Origin: Pseudomonadota bacterium
Lineage (GTDB): Bacteria; Pseudomonadota; Alphaproteobacteria; Rhizobiales; Beijerinckiaceae
Assembly (NCBI GenBank): GCA_023452965.1
Contig: JAEXUU010000771.1
Span: 1 to 7,012 of the forward strand
Direction: 5' to 3'
DNA: 7,012 bases
The notes under the pieces were generated by a model. The model worked only from the letters and a program-made list of their open reading frames with translations, made no database searches and was not told the DNA's origin. Made by a program: the position numbers and the translations under genes. This document shows positions 1 to 5,575 of this stretch, in pieces (within the stretch, counting starts at the first letter, position 1; every line of letters starts with the position of its first letter).

Positions 1-633
1 GTGGTGATCGAGCTCGGTGAGAAGGTGCTGATCACCGGCGAGAGTGGCACCGGCAAGAGCACCCTGATCCGGGCGCTCGCCGGCCTCTGGCCCTGGGGCT
101 CGGGCTCGATCGAACTGCCGCAAGGCAAGCGCCTCGCCTTCGTGCCGCAGAAGCCCTACATGCCGATGGGGACCTTGCGGGACGTGCTGCTCTATCCCGA
201 GGCCGAGAGCAGGGTCTCCGACGATGTCGTCGTGGCCGCGCTCCAGCGTTGCGGTCTCTCCTATCTCGCCAAGCGGCTCGATGAGGAGGAGCGCTGGGAC
301 CAGACGCTGTCCGGCGGCGAGCGCCAGCGCGTCGCCTTCGCGCGCCTGCTGATCCAGAAGCCCGATATCATCATCATGGACGAGGCGACCTCGGCGCTCG
401 ACGAGGACAGCCAGAATTCGCTGCTCGGCCTGCTCGAGGAGGATCTCGCCGCAGCCACCGTGATCAGCGTCGGCCACCGGCCGGGGCTGGAGGACTTCCA
501 CGACCGCAAGATCACCCTGGAGAAGCGCCAGGCCGGCGCGCATCTGACTTCGAGACGCCTCGGCAAATCGCTCTGGCGGCTGTTCCGGGGGCGCGCGGCG
601 GCCAATGATCCGGCTGCCGAAGAAAAAGTTTAG
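1..633 (+). CDS. ABC transporter ATP-binding domain, SbmA/YddA-type (3' part, truncated by window edge)
   Basis: Nucleotide-binding half of an ABC transporter that powers transport across the inner membrane by ATP hydrolysis. Visible over 210 residues are Walker A GESGTGKST (13-21), Q-loop Gln50, signature LSGGERQR (103-110), Walker B DIIIMDE (122-128), D-loop SALD (131-134) and switch His159. The run ALAGLWPWGSG (25-35) and VPQKPYMPMGTLRD (48-61) are typical of the YddA/SbmA-like fused permease-ATPase family (ABC_membrane_2 N-terminus), related to peroxisomal ABCD transporters. The window starts inside the ORF; the GTG at position 1 is most likely an internal Val codon, and the membrane domain would lie upstream. 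The substrate cannot be read from this part. A charged tail of about 35 residues follows the domain. No terminator is evident after the stop; the next gene's candidate promoter begins 25 nt later. Family assignment is secure, subfamily is inference. Confidence 0.9.
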   Translation: MVIELGEKVLITGESGTGKSTLIRALAGLWPWGSGSIELPQGKRLAFVPQKPYMPMGTLRDVLLYPEAESRVSDDVVVAALQRCGLSYLAKRLDEEERWDQTLSGGERQRVAFARLLIQKPDIIIMDEATSALDEDSQNSLLGLLEEDLAAATVISVGHRPGLEDFHDRKITLEKRQAGAHLTSRRLGKSLWRLFRGRAAANDPAAEEKV

Positions 634-657
634 TTCGCGGCGATTTCGCCCCTGCAC

Positions 658-682
658 GGAACAAAACCCTCCCGAACTGGTT
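658..682 (+). promoter_or_regulatory. Candidate EcfG-dependent promoter for the 732 gene
   Basis: GGAAC (658-662), 16 bp, then GGTT (679-682). It matches the alphaproteobacterial GSR promoter GGAAC-N16/17-cGTT except for the first -10 base. Transcription would begin near 689, about 40 nt before the ATG at 732. The overlap of the -10 with the TTG at 681 argues against that upstream start codon. A TTGACA also sits at 681-686, but no convincing sigma-70 -10 box follows it. Confidence 0.6.
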
Positions 683-731
683 GACAAGCCGAAGCCGCCG
701 CGAGCGGTCCATGCGAATCGGGAGAGCGAAG

Positions 732-1007
732 ATGACGACCGCCAGCCTTGCCCCCCTCAAGCGCGCAGCCACCTTCTTCGGCGCCATGGCGCTGGTCGTG
801 ACCGCGCTGACCACCGGCGCCGCCCTTCAGAACGGTGTCGGCGAGAGCTCGCAGGCGGTTGCCGAGGCCAAGATCCAGCGCGGCATTCCTTCCGACATGC
901 AGCTCGCCGCCGTGAACCCGGCCGAGACCCGCCGTGACCTCGCCCATCGCGTGGTTCCGACCTCGCAGCAGGAAGCCCGCCTGTCGGGCGGCACCATCCT
1001 GCGCTGA
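732..1007 (+). CDS. Small exported or membrane-anchored protein of unknown function
   Basis: 91 residues, family not recognised. Residues 1-11 carry two positive charges (K10, R11), followed by a hydrophobic stretch at about 12-32 (FFGAMALVVTALTTGAAL) that could be a signal peptide or a single N-terminal anchor. The rest (33-91) is polar and Ala/Gln/Arg-rich with no cysteine, so it should be soluble and probably periplasmic. The ATG at 732 is chosen because GGAGAG (721-726) lies 5 nt upstream and because the candidate EcfG promoter overlaps the alternative TTG at 681. The gene stands alone: promoter before, intrinsic terminator after. I infer a stress-induced envelope protein. It could also be a lineage-specific orphan; reality as a gene is likely, function is open. 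Confidence 0.75.
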   Translation: MTTASLAPLKRAATFFGAMALVVTALTTGAALQNGVGESSQAVAEAKIQRGIPSDMQLAAVNPAETRRDLAHRVVPTSQQEARLSGGTILR

Positions 1008-1029
1008 GCGGGCTGAAGGGAACCACAGC

Positions 1030-1054
1030 CTCGCTGCCGCGTAGTAGCAGCGAG
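1030..1054 (+). other. 3'-UTR hairpin upstream of the terminator
   Basis: Perfect 8-bp inverted repeat CTCGCTGC (1030-1037) / GCAGCGAG (1047-1054) with a 9-nt loop, between the stop of the 732 gene and its terminator. No T-run follows, so it is not itself an intrinsic terminator. It may protect the transcript 3' end. Confidence 0.4.
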
Positions 1055-1066
1055 CGCCGAAGCATG

Positions 1067-1089
1067 AAGCCGCCGCAAGGCGGCTTTTT
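1067..1089 (+). terminator. Rho-independent terminator of the 732 gene
   Basis: Stem AAGCCGCC (1067-1074), GCAA tetraloop (1075-1078), GGCGGCTT (1079-1086), with the T-tract running from 1085 to 1089. An 8-bp GC-rich stem with a stable GNRA loop and a U-run is the classic intrinsic form. It separates the small gene from the transglutaminase gene. Confidence 0.88.
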
Positions 1090-1160
1090 CCGTGGCGGCG
1101 TGCAGTTGGCTTCGGGGCCGCTATCGTGGCGGCCGGGAGCGTCCTGCCCGGGGGACAGGC

Positions 1161-2045
1161 ATGTATCTTCGCATCCGCCACGCGACGACCTATCGCTATG
1201 CCTGCCCGGTATCCTTCGGGCCGCACCGGCTGATGCTGCGCCCGCGCGATTCGTTCGATCTGCGCGTCATCGACGCCGTGATCACGATCTCGCCCGCGGC
1301 GAGCCTGCGCTGGATGCACGACGCCTATGGCAACCCGGTCGCCATGGCGAGCTTCACCGGCGAGGCGGAGACGCTCGACATCGTCAGCGAACTCGTCATC
1401 CAGCGCTTCGGATCGGCACTGCCGACCGCCGCGCTCGGGCCGGATGTCGAGAGCGGGGCGATCAGTTACAGCCCCGCCGAACGCGCCGTGCTGCAACCCT
1501 ATCTCGATCTTGCCGCCGCCGATCCGCACGGGGGTCTCGACGCCTGGCTCGAGACCTTCCGGGCCGGGATCGGGGGAGGCCATCTGCTGCGCGAGCTGGC
1601 GCACGCGATCAACAGCAGCCTGAGCTATGCCGTGCGTTTCGACGAAGGCACGCAGCACCCGCTCGACACGCTGGCGGCGCAGGCCGGCTCATGTCGCGAC
1701 TATGCATGGCTGTTCATCGAGCTCGCCCGCCGTCTCGGCTTCGCCGCTCGCTTCGTCACCGGCTACATCCATGATCGCTCGCCTGCGGACGAGACGCTGA
1801 CCTCGCTGGTGGGGCTGACCCATGCCTGGGCCGATGTCTTCATTCCCGGCGATGGCTGGATCGAGTTCGACCCGACCAATGATCTCGTCGCCGACCGGCA
1901 ATTGCTGCGCGTCGCCGTCGCGCGGGTGCCGGAGGACGCCTCGCCGGTGGCCGGAAGCTATGTCGGTCCCGCCGGTTCGTTTCTCGGCCTGGCGGTCGGG
2001 GTTACGATCACCCCTGCCAGCGCGCCGGAGCCGGCCGCGGTTTGA
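1161..2045 (+). CDS. Transglutaminase-like (papain-fold) family protein
   Basis: 294 residues. The N-terminus MYLRIRHATTYRYACPV and LMLRPRD are hallmarks of the bacterial transglutaminase-like N-terminal region (PF08379); a transglutaminase core (PF01841) follows. The catalytic triad is visible: Cys178 in AGSCRDYAW, His221 in LTHAWADVF, Asp237 in IEFDPTND. These bacterial members are generally thought to be cysteine proteases or amidases rather than protein cross-linkers; the substrate is unknown. No signal peptide is seen, so it is probably cytoplasmic. The ATG at 1161 is preferred over the longer frame from 1092 because it begins exactly at the conserved family N-terminus and follows GGGGGACA (1150-1157). 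It is isolated: a terminator lies upstream, and it converges with the sensor kinase gene 21 nt downstream. No clear promoter was found in 1090-1160. Confidence 0.93.
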   Translation: MYLRIRHATTYRYACPVSFGPHRLMLRPRDSFDLRVIDAVITISPAASLRWMHDAYGNPVAMASFTGEAETLDIVSELVIQRFGSALPTAALGPDVESGAISYSPAERAVLQPYLDLAAADPHGGLDAWLETFRAGIGGGHLLRELAHAINSSLSYAVRFDEGTQHPLDTLAAQAGSCRDYAWLFIELARRLGFAARFVTGYIHDRSPADETLTSLVGLTHAWADVFIPGDGWIEFDPTNDLVADRQLLRVAVARVPEDASPVAGSYVGPAGSFLGLAVGVTITPASAPEPAAV

Positions 2046-2052
2046 CCGCGGC
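2034..2052. terminator. Hairpin at the convergent gene ends, possible bidirectional terminator
   Basis: GCCGCGG (2034-2040), 5-nt loop TTTGA containing the transglutaminase stop, CCGCGGC (2046-2052). The position between two converging genes suits a two-way terminator. Neither side has a T-run, so intrinsic activity is doubtful. Confidence 0.4.
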
Positions 2053-2066
2053 GCTGCGCCTTCTCG

Positions 2067-3716
2067 TCAGCTGCTGTGGCGAATGCGCCAGACGCCGAGG
2101 CTCGTGCCCTTGGCCGGGCTGACCTCAACCGCCTCGACCTGGGTGAGCAAGCCCGCGAAGAGCCGGGGCGGCGCGATCGGCGGCGTTTCCCGGTCGGCGC
2201 TGATCGCGACCTCGATCGTATGCTCGTCGAAATCGCTGACCGCGATGGTAATGCCGATCCCCGGCACGGCGCGGAGAGTGCGCGAGACCACGTCGACGAT
2301 CAGGAAGCCGAGCGGAATGATGCGGTCGATCGGCAGTGCGGCGAGGGTGTCGACCTTGCCGGTGACCCATTGCGAGCGGCTGCGCACCAGGCTCGTGATC
2401 ATCGCCACGACATCGTCGAGAAACAGGTCGATGCGCACCGGCTGCATCTCGCCATCGGCGAGCGTGAAGCGGTAGGCGGCGGAGAGCACATGGACGCGGC
2501 ACTCCGCGTCGGAGAGGGCGATCCGCGCCTCGCCCTGATGGTCGCGCTTGGTCAGGCCGATATAGCTCTGCACCACCTGCAGGCTGTTCTTGACGCGGTG
2601 GTGCAGCTCGCGGACGAGGAAGCGGTTGTCGTCGAGCGCCGCCTGGAGCTTGCCCTGGCGGACCTCCTGCTCGTCGACCATGGTGTTGAACGCCTCGGCG
2701 ACGCTGCGAATGTCCCCGGGCATATCATTCGAGACCACGGCGCGGGCGCCGGAATTCGAACGACGCGCGCGCGCCGCCGACTCGATGCCGCGCAGCCAGC
2801 GCACGCAATGCTGGTCGACGGCCTTGAGATAGACGATGCAAAGCAGCCCGAGCGTCAGCAGGGGGGCCAGCAGCAGCGCGTAGAATTGCGTGGTCGCGGC
2901 CTGCTCCGCACGCTGATCGAAGCTGGCGATGACATAGAGGTCGGGCGCTGCGATCAGGCGGGCGGCATAGGAACGCGATTCGCCGGCGCGGCTCGTGCCA
3001 CGCCAGCGCTGGATCTGCTCGGGAACGAACTCGTCGCGCGGCAGCCAGCTGTCGTCGCCCCGGTTGCCGCCGCGCTGGATCACCACGCCGCTGCCGCGGC
3101 TGACCATGCCGGCGATCAGGCCGGGATCGGCGGTGCCGAGGTCGAAGACGCTGTTGAGGAGATCGGGGCTGGCCAGCAGCAAGGCCGTCTCGTCCGGCTT
3201 GCCCGGCGAGGGGCGCGTGGAGATGGCGAGGAAGCGCTTGCCACGAATTTCGACCTCATCGTAGCGCGCTTCGGCGAGTTCGACGCCGCCCCAGATCGGC
3301 ACGGCCGGCCGCGTCAGCATCTGCGCGGCAATCCCTGCGAGTTCAGCCTGGCCGATTTCCGGATCGAGCGAGACCGAGCAGGGCGCGCGCCCGGGCGCGG
3401 TGAAATGCAGGGCGAGATAGCCAGTGGTGCTGCGCAGCACGCCGTCGAGCGGCGGGCATTCCTGGGTCTGGTCGGGCGAGAGGGCCGTCAGGGTCGCATG
3501 TGTCGCCAACAGCGCACGCAGGGCGCCGCGATACCAGATGCGCGCGCGCACGGCGTAGTCGTCCGCTGCGCGCGCCTGCGAGGTGTGGATCGCATCCAGC
3601 ACGGTGCGATAGGTCGAAACCGCTGCCGCCGCCGTCAGTGCGGCGATCGGCAGGGCGATTGCGACCATCAGCGCCAGCAGGCGGCCCCGGCCCGTCCTGA
3701 ACAGCGAGAGAGCCAT
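2067..3716 (-). CDS. Membrane HisKA_2-type sensor kinase homologue of the GSR locus, with degenerate ATPase domain
   Basis: 549 residues. TM1 is about 12-34, a periplasmic sensor region of about 240 residues has two cysteines (Cys87, Cys113), TM2 is about 278-298, and a HAMP-like segment (about 299-352, with DIRSVAEAFNTMV) leads to the dimerisation/phospho-acceptor helix RELHHRVKNSLQVVQSYI (369-386), acceptor probably His373. This is the HisKA_2 family, which contains PhyR-directed kinases. The ATPase part is abnormal: where the N-box should be (468-482) the sequence is PLGFLIVDVVSRTLR, lacking the family's E...TNA residues; no DxGxG loop or Gly-rich lid appears, only a short end with KGTSLGVWRI (536-545). 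The start lies 1 nt after the ecfG stop (TGAgATG), so translation is probably coupled. Known precedent: Sphingomonas PhyP, a PhyR-linked HisKA_2 protein that acts as a negative regulator/phosphatase. I infer a PhyR phosphatase or non-canonical sensor; an ordinary kinase seems less likely. Confidence 0.9.
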   Translation of the reverse strand: MALSLFRTGRGRLLALMVAIALPIAALTAAAAVSTYRTVLDAIHTSQARAADDYAVRARIWYRGALRALLATHATLTALSPDQTQECPPLDGVLRSTTGYLALHFTAPGRAPCSVSLDPEIGQAELAGIAAQMLTRPAVPIWGGVELAEARYDEVEIRGKRFLAISTRPSPGKPDETALLLASPDLLNSVFDLGTADPGLIAGMVSRGSGVVIQRGGNRGDDSWLPRDEFVPEQIQRWRGTSRAGESRSYAARLIAAPDLYVIASFDQRAEQAATTQFYALLLAPLLTLGLLCIVYLKAVDQHCVRWLRGIESAARARRSNSGARAVVSNDMPGDIRSVAEAFNTMVDEQEVRQGKLQAALDDNRFLVRELHHRVKNSLQVVQSYIGLTKRDHQGEARIALSDAECRVHVLSAAYRFTLADGEMQPVRIDLFLDDVVAMITSLVRSRSQWVTGKVDTLAALPIDRIIPLGFLIVDVVSRTLRAVPGIGITIAVSDFDEHTIEVAISADRETPPIAPPRLFAGLLTQVEAVEVSPAKGTSLGVWRIRHSS

Positions 3717-3717
3717 C

Positions 3718-4278
3718 TCACCCGCTGACGATTTCCGGCCCCGCTCGCTGCACTGCCGCAGTGATCCGGTGATCCGGGCCGAGATCGTCGACGCCGCCGA
3801 TCGAGAGAAGCTCGGCGAGCCTGGAGCGAGCCCGATTCACCCGGCTCTTGATCGTGCCGATGGCGACACCGCAGATCTCCGCCGTCTCCTCATAGGAGAG
3901 GCCTGTCGCTCCGACCATGATCAGGACCTCGCGCTGTTCCTCCGGCAATTTGGCGAGTGCCTTGCGGAAGTCGGCGAGATCGAGATGGCTTTCCTGATTG
4001 CCATGCGTCGCGAGCCGGTCGGCATAGGTGCCGTCGCTGTCCTGCACCTCGCGGCCGCGCTTGCGGTAGAGCGAGTAGTAGGTGTTGCGCAGGATCGTGA
4101 AGAGCCAGGCGCGCAGGCTGGTGCCCGGCTGGAACTTCTCGGCATTGCCCCAGGCCTTGAGCAGCGTGTCCTGCACAAGGTCGTCGGCGAGCTGCATCGA
4201 ACCGGAGAGCGACGCGGCGAAGGCGCGCAGATTCGGGATTTCGGCGATCAGGCCGTCCTTGAAATCATCGGCGCTCAT
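3718..4278 (-). CDS. ecfG: General stress response ECF sigma factor EcfG
   Basis: 186-residue ECF sigma factor of the EcfG (ECF15) group. It directs RNA polymerase to stress promoters of the form GGAAC-N16/17-cGTT. Sigma region 2 covers about 10-77, with DDLVQDTLLKAW (32-43) and the -10-reading region SLRAWLFTILRNTYYSLYRK (54-73). Region 4 covers about 104-158: LPEEQREVLIMV, then a helix-turn-helix LSYEETAEICGV...GTIKSRVNRAR (127-151) for -35 recognition. The tail after 160 is short. It lies between nepR, whose 3' end it overlaps by 14 nt, and the sensor kinase, in one operon. NepR should hold it inactive until phosphorylated PhyR takes NepR away. A consensus EcfG promoter upstream of nepR implies positive autoregulation. 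The ATG at 4278 gives the usual family N-terminus; its Shine-Dalgarno (GGCGAG) is weak, consistent with coupling to nepR translation. Confidence 0.96.
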   Translation of the reverse strand: MSADDFKDGLIAEIPNLRAFAASLSGSMQLADDLVQDTLLKAWGNAEKFQPGTSLRAWLFTILRNTYYSLYRKRGREVQDSDGTYADRLATHGNQESHLDLADFRKALAKLPEEQREVLIMVGATGLSYEETAEICGVAIGTIKSRVNRARSRLAELLSIGGVDDLGPDHRITAAVQRAGPEIVSG

Positions 4279-4489
4279 CGGACTCGCCCTCGGTCGGCAG
4301 GCGGCGTTCCGTTGCTTCGAGCTGGGCCAGCAGCACCAGGAATTTGTCGGGGATCGGCGCGTTGATGAGGTCGTCGTAATGGGCCTTCAGCGAGCGGCCG
4401 ATCGATTCCTGCACCTTGGGATCGAGCAGGGCGTCGAATTCGGCGTCGACCTCGTCTCTCTCCGGCAAATCGGAGTTCATGTTGTGCAT
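4265..4489 (-). CDS. nepR: Anti-sigma factor NepR
   Basis: 74-residue cytoplasmic anti-sigma factor that sequesters EcfG and is itself captured by the sigma-like domain of phosphorylated PhyR. The diagnostic core is present: first helix VQESIGRSLKAHYDDLI (26-42), the turn APIPDKF (44-50) and second helix FLVLLAQLEATE (50-61). Flanks (1-22 acidic, 62-74 charged) look disordered, as in known NepR proteins. The ATG at 4489 is chosen because AAGGAAG lies 2-3 nt upstream with AGGAG a little further back. A second ATG nine bases downstream (4480) is possible. The open frame continues upstream to 4594, but that would start before the inferred EcfG transcription start near 4589. The stop overlaps the ecfG start region by 14 nt, which helps keep the two proteins in step. 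Confidence 0.95.
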   Translation of the reverse strand: MHNMNSDLPERDEVDAEFDALLDPKVQESIGRSLKAHYDDLINAPIPDKFLVLLAQLEATERRLPTEGESDERR

Positions 4490-4571
4490 CGCTTCCTTAC
4501 TCCTATGGCGCGCCGCCGGCCGCGCCCACACGCTCCGCCCGTGACGCCTCGGTCCACGCGCGGCAGCCCCC

Positions 4572-4586
4572 GATAAGACACTTATC
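4572..4586. repeat. Perfect palindrome GATAAG-N3-CTTATC in the nepR leader
   Basis: GATAAG (4572-4577), ACA, CTTATC (4581-4586). It begins 2-3 nt inside the transcript expected from the EcfG promoter at 4596-4620, so it could be a protein operator at the transcription start or a 5'-end RNA hairpin with a three-base loop. AT-rich bases make it stand out from the GC-rich leader. No regulator is assigned. Confidence 0.4.
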
Positions 4587-4595
4587 CGGCCCAAT

Positions 4596-4620
4596 AACGA
4601 TCCGGAATTGAAAAGGTTCC
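4596..4620 (-). promoter_or_regulatory. EcfG-dependent promoter of nepR-ecfG-kinase operon
   Basis: On the minus strand: GGAAC (4620-4616), 16 bp, CGTT (4599-4596), an exact match to the GSR promoter consensus. Transcription would start near 4589, giving a leader of about 100 nt before nepR. This predicts autoactivation of the sigma factor together with its inhibitor. Confidence 0.85.
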
Positions 4621-4622
4621 AA

Positions 4623-4650
4623 ATCTTACGAAAAATAATTTGCTTGTCAG
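4623..4650 (-). promoter_or_regulatory. Possible sigma-70-type basal promoter for nepR-ecfG
   Basis: On the minus strand: CTGACA (4650-4645), 16 bp of AT-rich spacer, TAAGAT (4628-4623). Each box differs from the consensus at one (-35) and two (-10) positions. It could supply the basal level of NepR and EcfG needed before stress. Alphaproteobacterial housekeeping promoters are loosely conserved, so this is tentative. Confidence 0.4.
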
Positions 4651-4673
4651 AACAGTGACTTGGGTGCTCTGTT
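4649..4673 (+). promoter_or_regulatory. Candidate EcfG-type promoter of phyR (imperfect)
   Basis: AGAAC (4649-4653), 16 bp, TGTT (4670-4673): one mismatch in each box from GGAAC-N16-CGTT. The start would be near 4680, about 20 nt before the phyR ATG. It occupies nearly the same bases as a minus-strand copy (4651-4675), because GAACAG (4650-4655) and CTGTTC (4669-4674) form an inverted repeat. Confidence 0.45.
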
Positions 4674-4675
4674 CC
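4651..4675 (-). promoter_or_regulatory. Second candidate EcfG-type promoter for nepR-ecfG
   Basis: On the minus strand: GGAAC (4675-4671), 16 bp, TGTT (4654-4651), with only the first -10 base off consensus. It lies upstream of the exact promoter at 4596-4620 and would give a tandem arrangement. It may instead just be the mirror image of the phyR promoter. Confidence 0.4.
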
Positions 4676-4700
4676 GGCAACTTTTTACGGGGGTCGAACC

Positions 4701-5495
4701 ATGTCCATCGCCAAGGAAATCGCACCGCACCTGCCTTATCTGCGCCGCTTCGCCCGCGCCCTCAGCGGGACGCAGGCGAGCGGTGACGCCTATGTCGTGG
4801 CGACGCTCGAAGCGCTCGTCGAAGATCCCGGCTCGTTCCCGCGCGATGTCGCGCCCAAGCTCGGGCTCTACCGGATCTTCCTGCAGCTCTGGTCCTCCGT
4901 CGGCCTCAACGACAAGGCGACGCCGCAGGACGCAGAGCGTTCCGCCGTCGAGCGCAACCTCGATGCGCTGACGCCGCGCCCGCGCCAGGCTTTCCTGCTG
5001 CGGACCGTGGAAGGCTTCCCGATCGAGGAAGTGGGTGAAATCATGATGATTTCGACGGCAGAGGCGGCCGGCCTCGTCCAGTCCGCCGGCCAGGAGATCG
5101 CCGAACAGGTCGCGACCGATGTCCTGATCATCGAGGACGAACCGATCATCGCCCTCGACATCGAGACCATGGTCGAGGAGCTCGGCCATCGCGTCACCGG
5201 TGTCGCCCGCACCCATCGCGAGGCGATCGCGCTTGTCGGCAAGAAGCGGCCGGGCCTCGTCCTGGCCGATATCCAGCTCGCCGATGGCAGCTCCGGACTG
5301 GACGCGGTCAACGAGATCCTCGGCTCGATCGACGTGCCGGTGATCTTCATTACCGCCTATCCGGAACGTCTCCTCACCGGCGACCGGCCGGAGCCCGCCT
5401 TCCTGATCACCAAGCCCTTCCAGCCCGAGGCGGTGAAAGCGGCGATCAGCCAGGCGCTGTTCTTCGATCGCCGCGCGGGCCGCAAGGCGGCTTGA
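4701..5495 (+). CDS. phyR: Anti-anti-sigma response regulator PhyR
   Basis: 264 residues, the usual PhyR size. Master switch of the GSR: phosphorylation of its C-terminal receiver opens the N-terminal sigma-like domain, which binds NepR and frees EcfG. The sigma-like part has a region-2-like half (about 5-65) and a region-4-like half (about 83-136: LDALTPRPRQAFLLRTVEGF, then IEEVGEIM). The receiver (139-258) has acidic residues Glu145/Asp146 in VLIIEDEP, phospho-acceptor Asp190 in LVLADIQLADG, Thr218 in IFITAYPE and Lys238 in ITKPF, so it should be fully active. It acts in the cytoplasm. The ATG at 4701 follows ACGGGGGT (4687-4694). It is divergent from nepR-ecfG across a shared 211-nt control region. 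A stem-loop lies just after the stop. Confidence 0.97.
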   Translation: MSIAKEIAPHLPYLRRFARALSGTQASGDAYVVATLEALVEDPGSFPRDVAPKLGLYRIFLQLWSSVGLNDKATPQDAERSAVERNLDALTPRPRQAFLLRTVEGFPIEEVGEIMMISTAEAAGLVQSAGQEIAEQVATDVLIIEDEPIIALDIETMVEELGHRVTGVARTHREAIALVGKKRPGLVLADIQLADGSSGLDAVNEILGSIDVPVIFITAYPERLLTGDRPEPAFLITKPFQPEAVKAAISQALFFDRRAGRKAA

Positions 5496-5508
5496 GGGCG
5501 CCCGACGC

Positions 5509-5533
5509 CGGAGCCGGGAACAAGCCGGCTCCG
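5509..5533 (+). terminator. Stem-loop after phyR, overlapping the next promoter
   Basis: 9-bp stem CGGAGCCGG (5509-5517) / CCGGCTCCG (5525-5533) with a 7-nt loop, 13 nt after the phyR stop. The following bases are CTTCGCGTT rather than a T-run, so termination is plausible but unproven. The -35 box of the downstream EcfG promoter starts at the last stem base and lies in the loop. Confidence 0.45.
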
Positions 5534-5542
5534 CTTCGCGTT
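5517..5542 (+). promoter_or_regulatory. EcfG-dependent promoter of the 25-aa peptide / extensin-family pair
   Basis: GGAAC (5517-5521), 17 bp, CGTT (5539-5542), an exact consensus match. Start expected near 5549, leaving room for the strong AGGAG (5564-5568) and the ATG at 5576. Confidence 0.83.
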
Positions 5543-5575
5543 ATCCAGGTCCGGACGACGCGAAGGAGAACCGGC

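Noticed and set aside
681..710. TTGACA as a sigma-70 -35 box for the 732 gene
   Set aside because: At 16-18 bp spacing the -10 position reads GC-rich sequence (for example GCGGTC), so the EcfG reading is preferred.
681..731. TTG start extending the 732 gene by 17 residues
   Set aside because: The TTG overlaps the candidate -10 box and precedes the expected transcript start; the ATG at 732 has a good ribosome site.
630..1658. 342-codon open frame on the minus strand across the 732 gene and the transglutaminase start
   Set aside because: It crosses an intrinsic terminator and a strongly recognisable transglutaminase N-terminus, and its translation resembles no family.
3022..3046. GGAAC words inside coding DNA (for example 2970, 3022, 4131, 5361, 6168, 6294)
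   Set aside because: None is followed by GTT at 16-17 bp, so they do not form EcfG promoters.
2076..3728. 550-codon open frame on the plus strand opposite the sensor kinase
   Set aside because: Composition is an Arg/Ala/Asp-rich shadow with no recognisable domain, whereas the minus strand encodes clear TM helices, HAMP and a HisKA_2 motif. Long antisense frames are common at this GC content.
4490..4594. N-terminal extension of nepR from a TTG at 4594
   Set aside because: It would begin upstream of the EcfG transcript start near 4589, and the added 35 residues are Arg/Ala-rich and unlike NepR; the ATG at 4489 has AAGGAAG upstream.
4650..4674. GAAC/GTTC pair read as a LexA (SOS) box
   Set aside because: Alphaproteobacterial LexA sites are direct GTTC-N7-GTTC repeats; here the halves are inverted with 13 bp between them, and the GSR context explains them better.
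4868..5350. Minus-strand open frames opposite phyR and opposite the extensin-family gene (5580-6101, 5896-6444)
   Set aside because: Ser/Arg-rich shadows of well-recognised plus-strand genes, with no ribosome site or domain.
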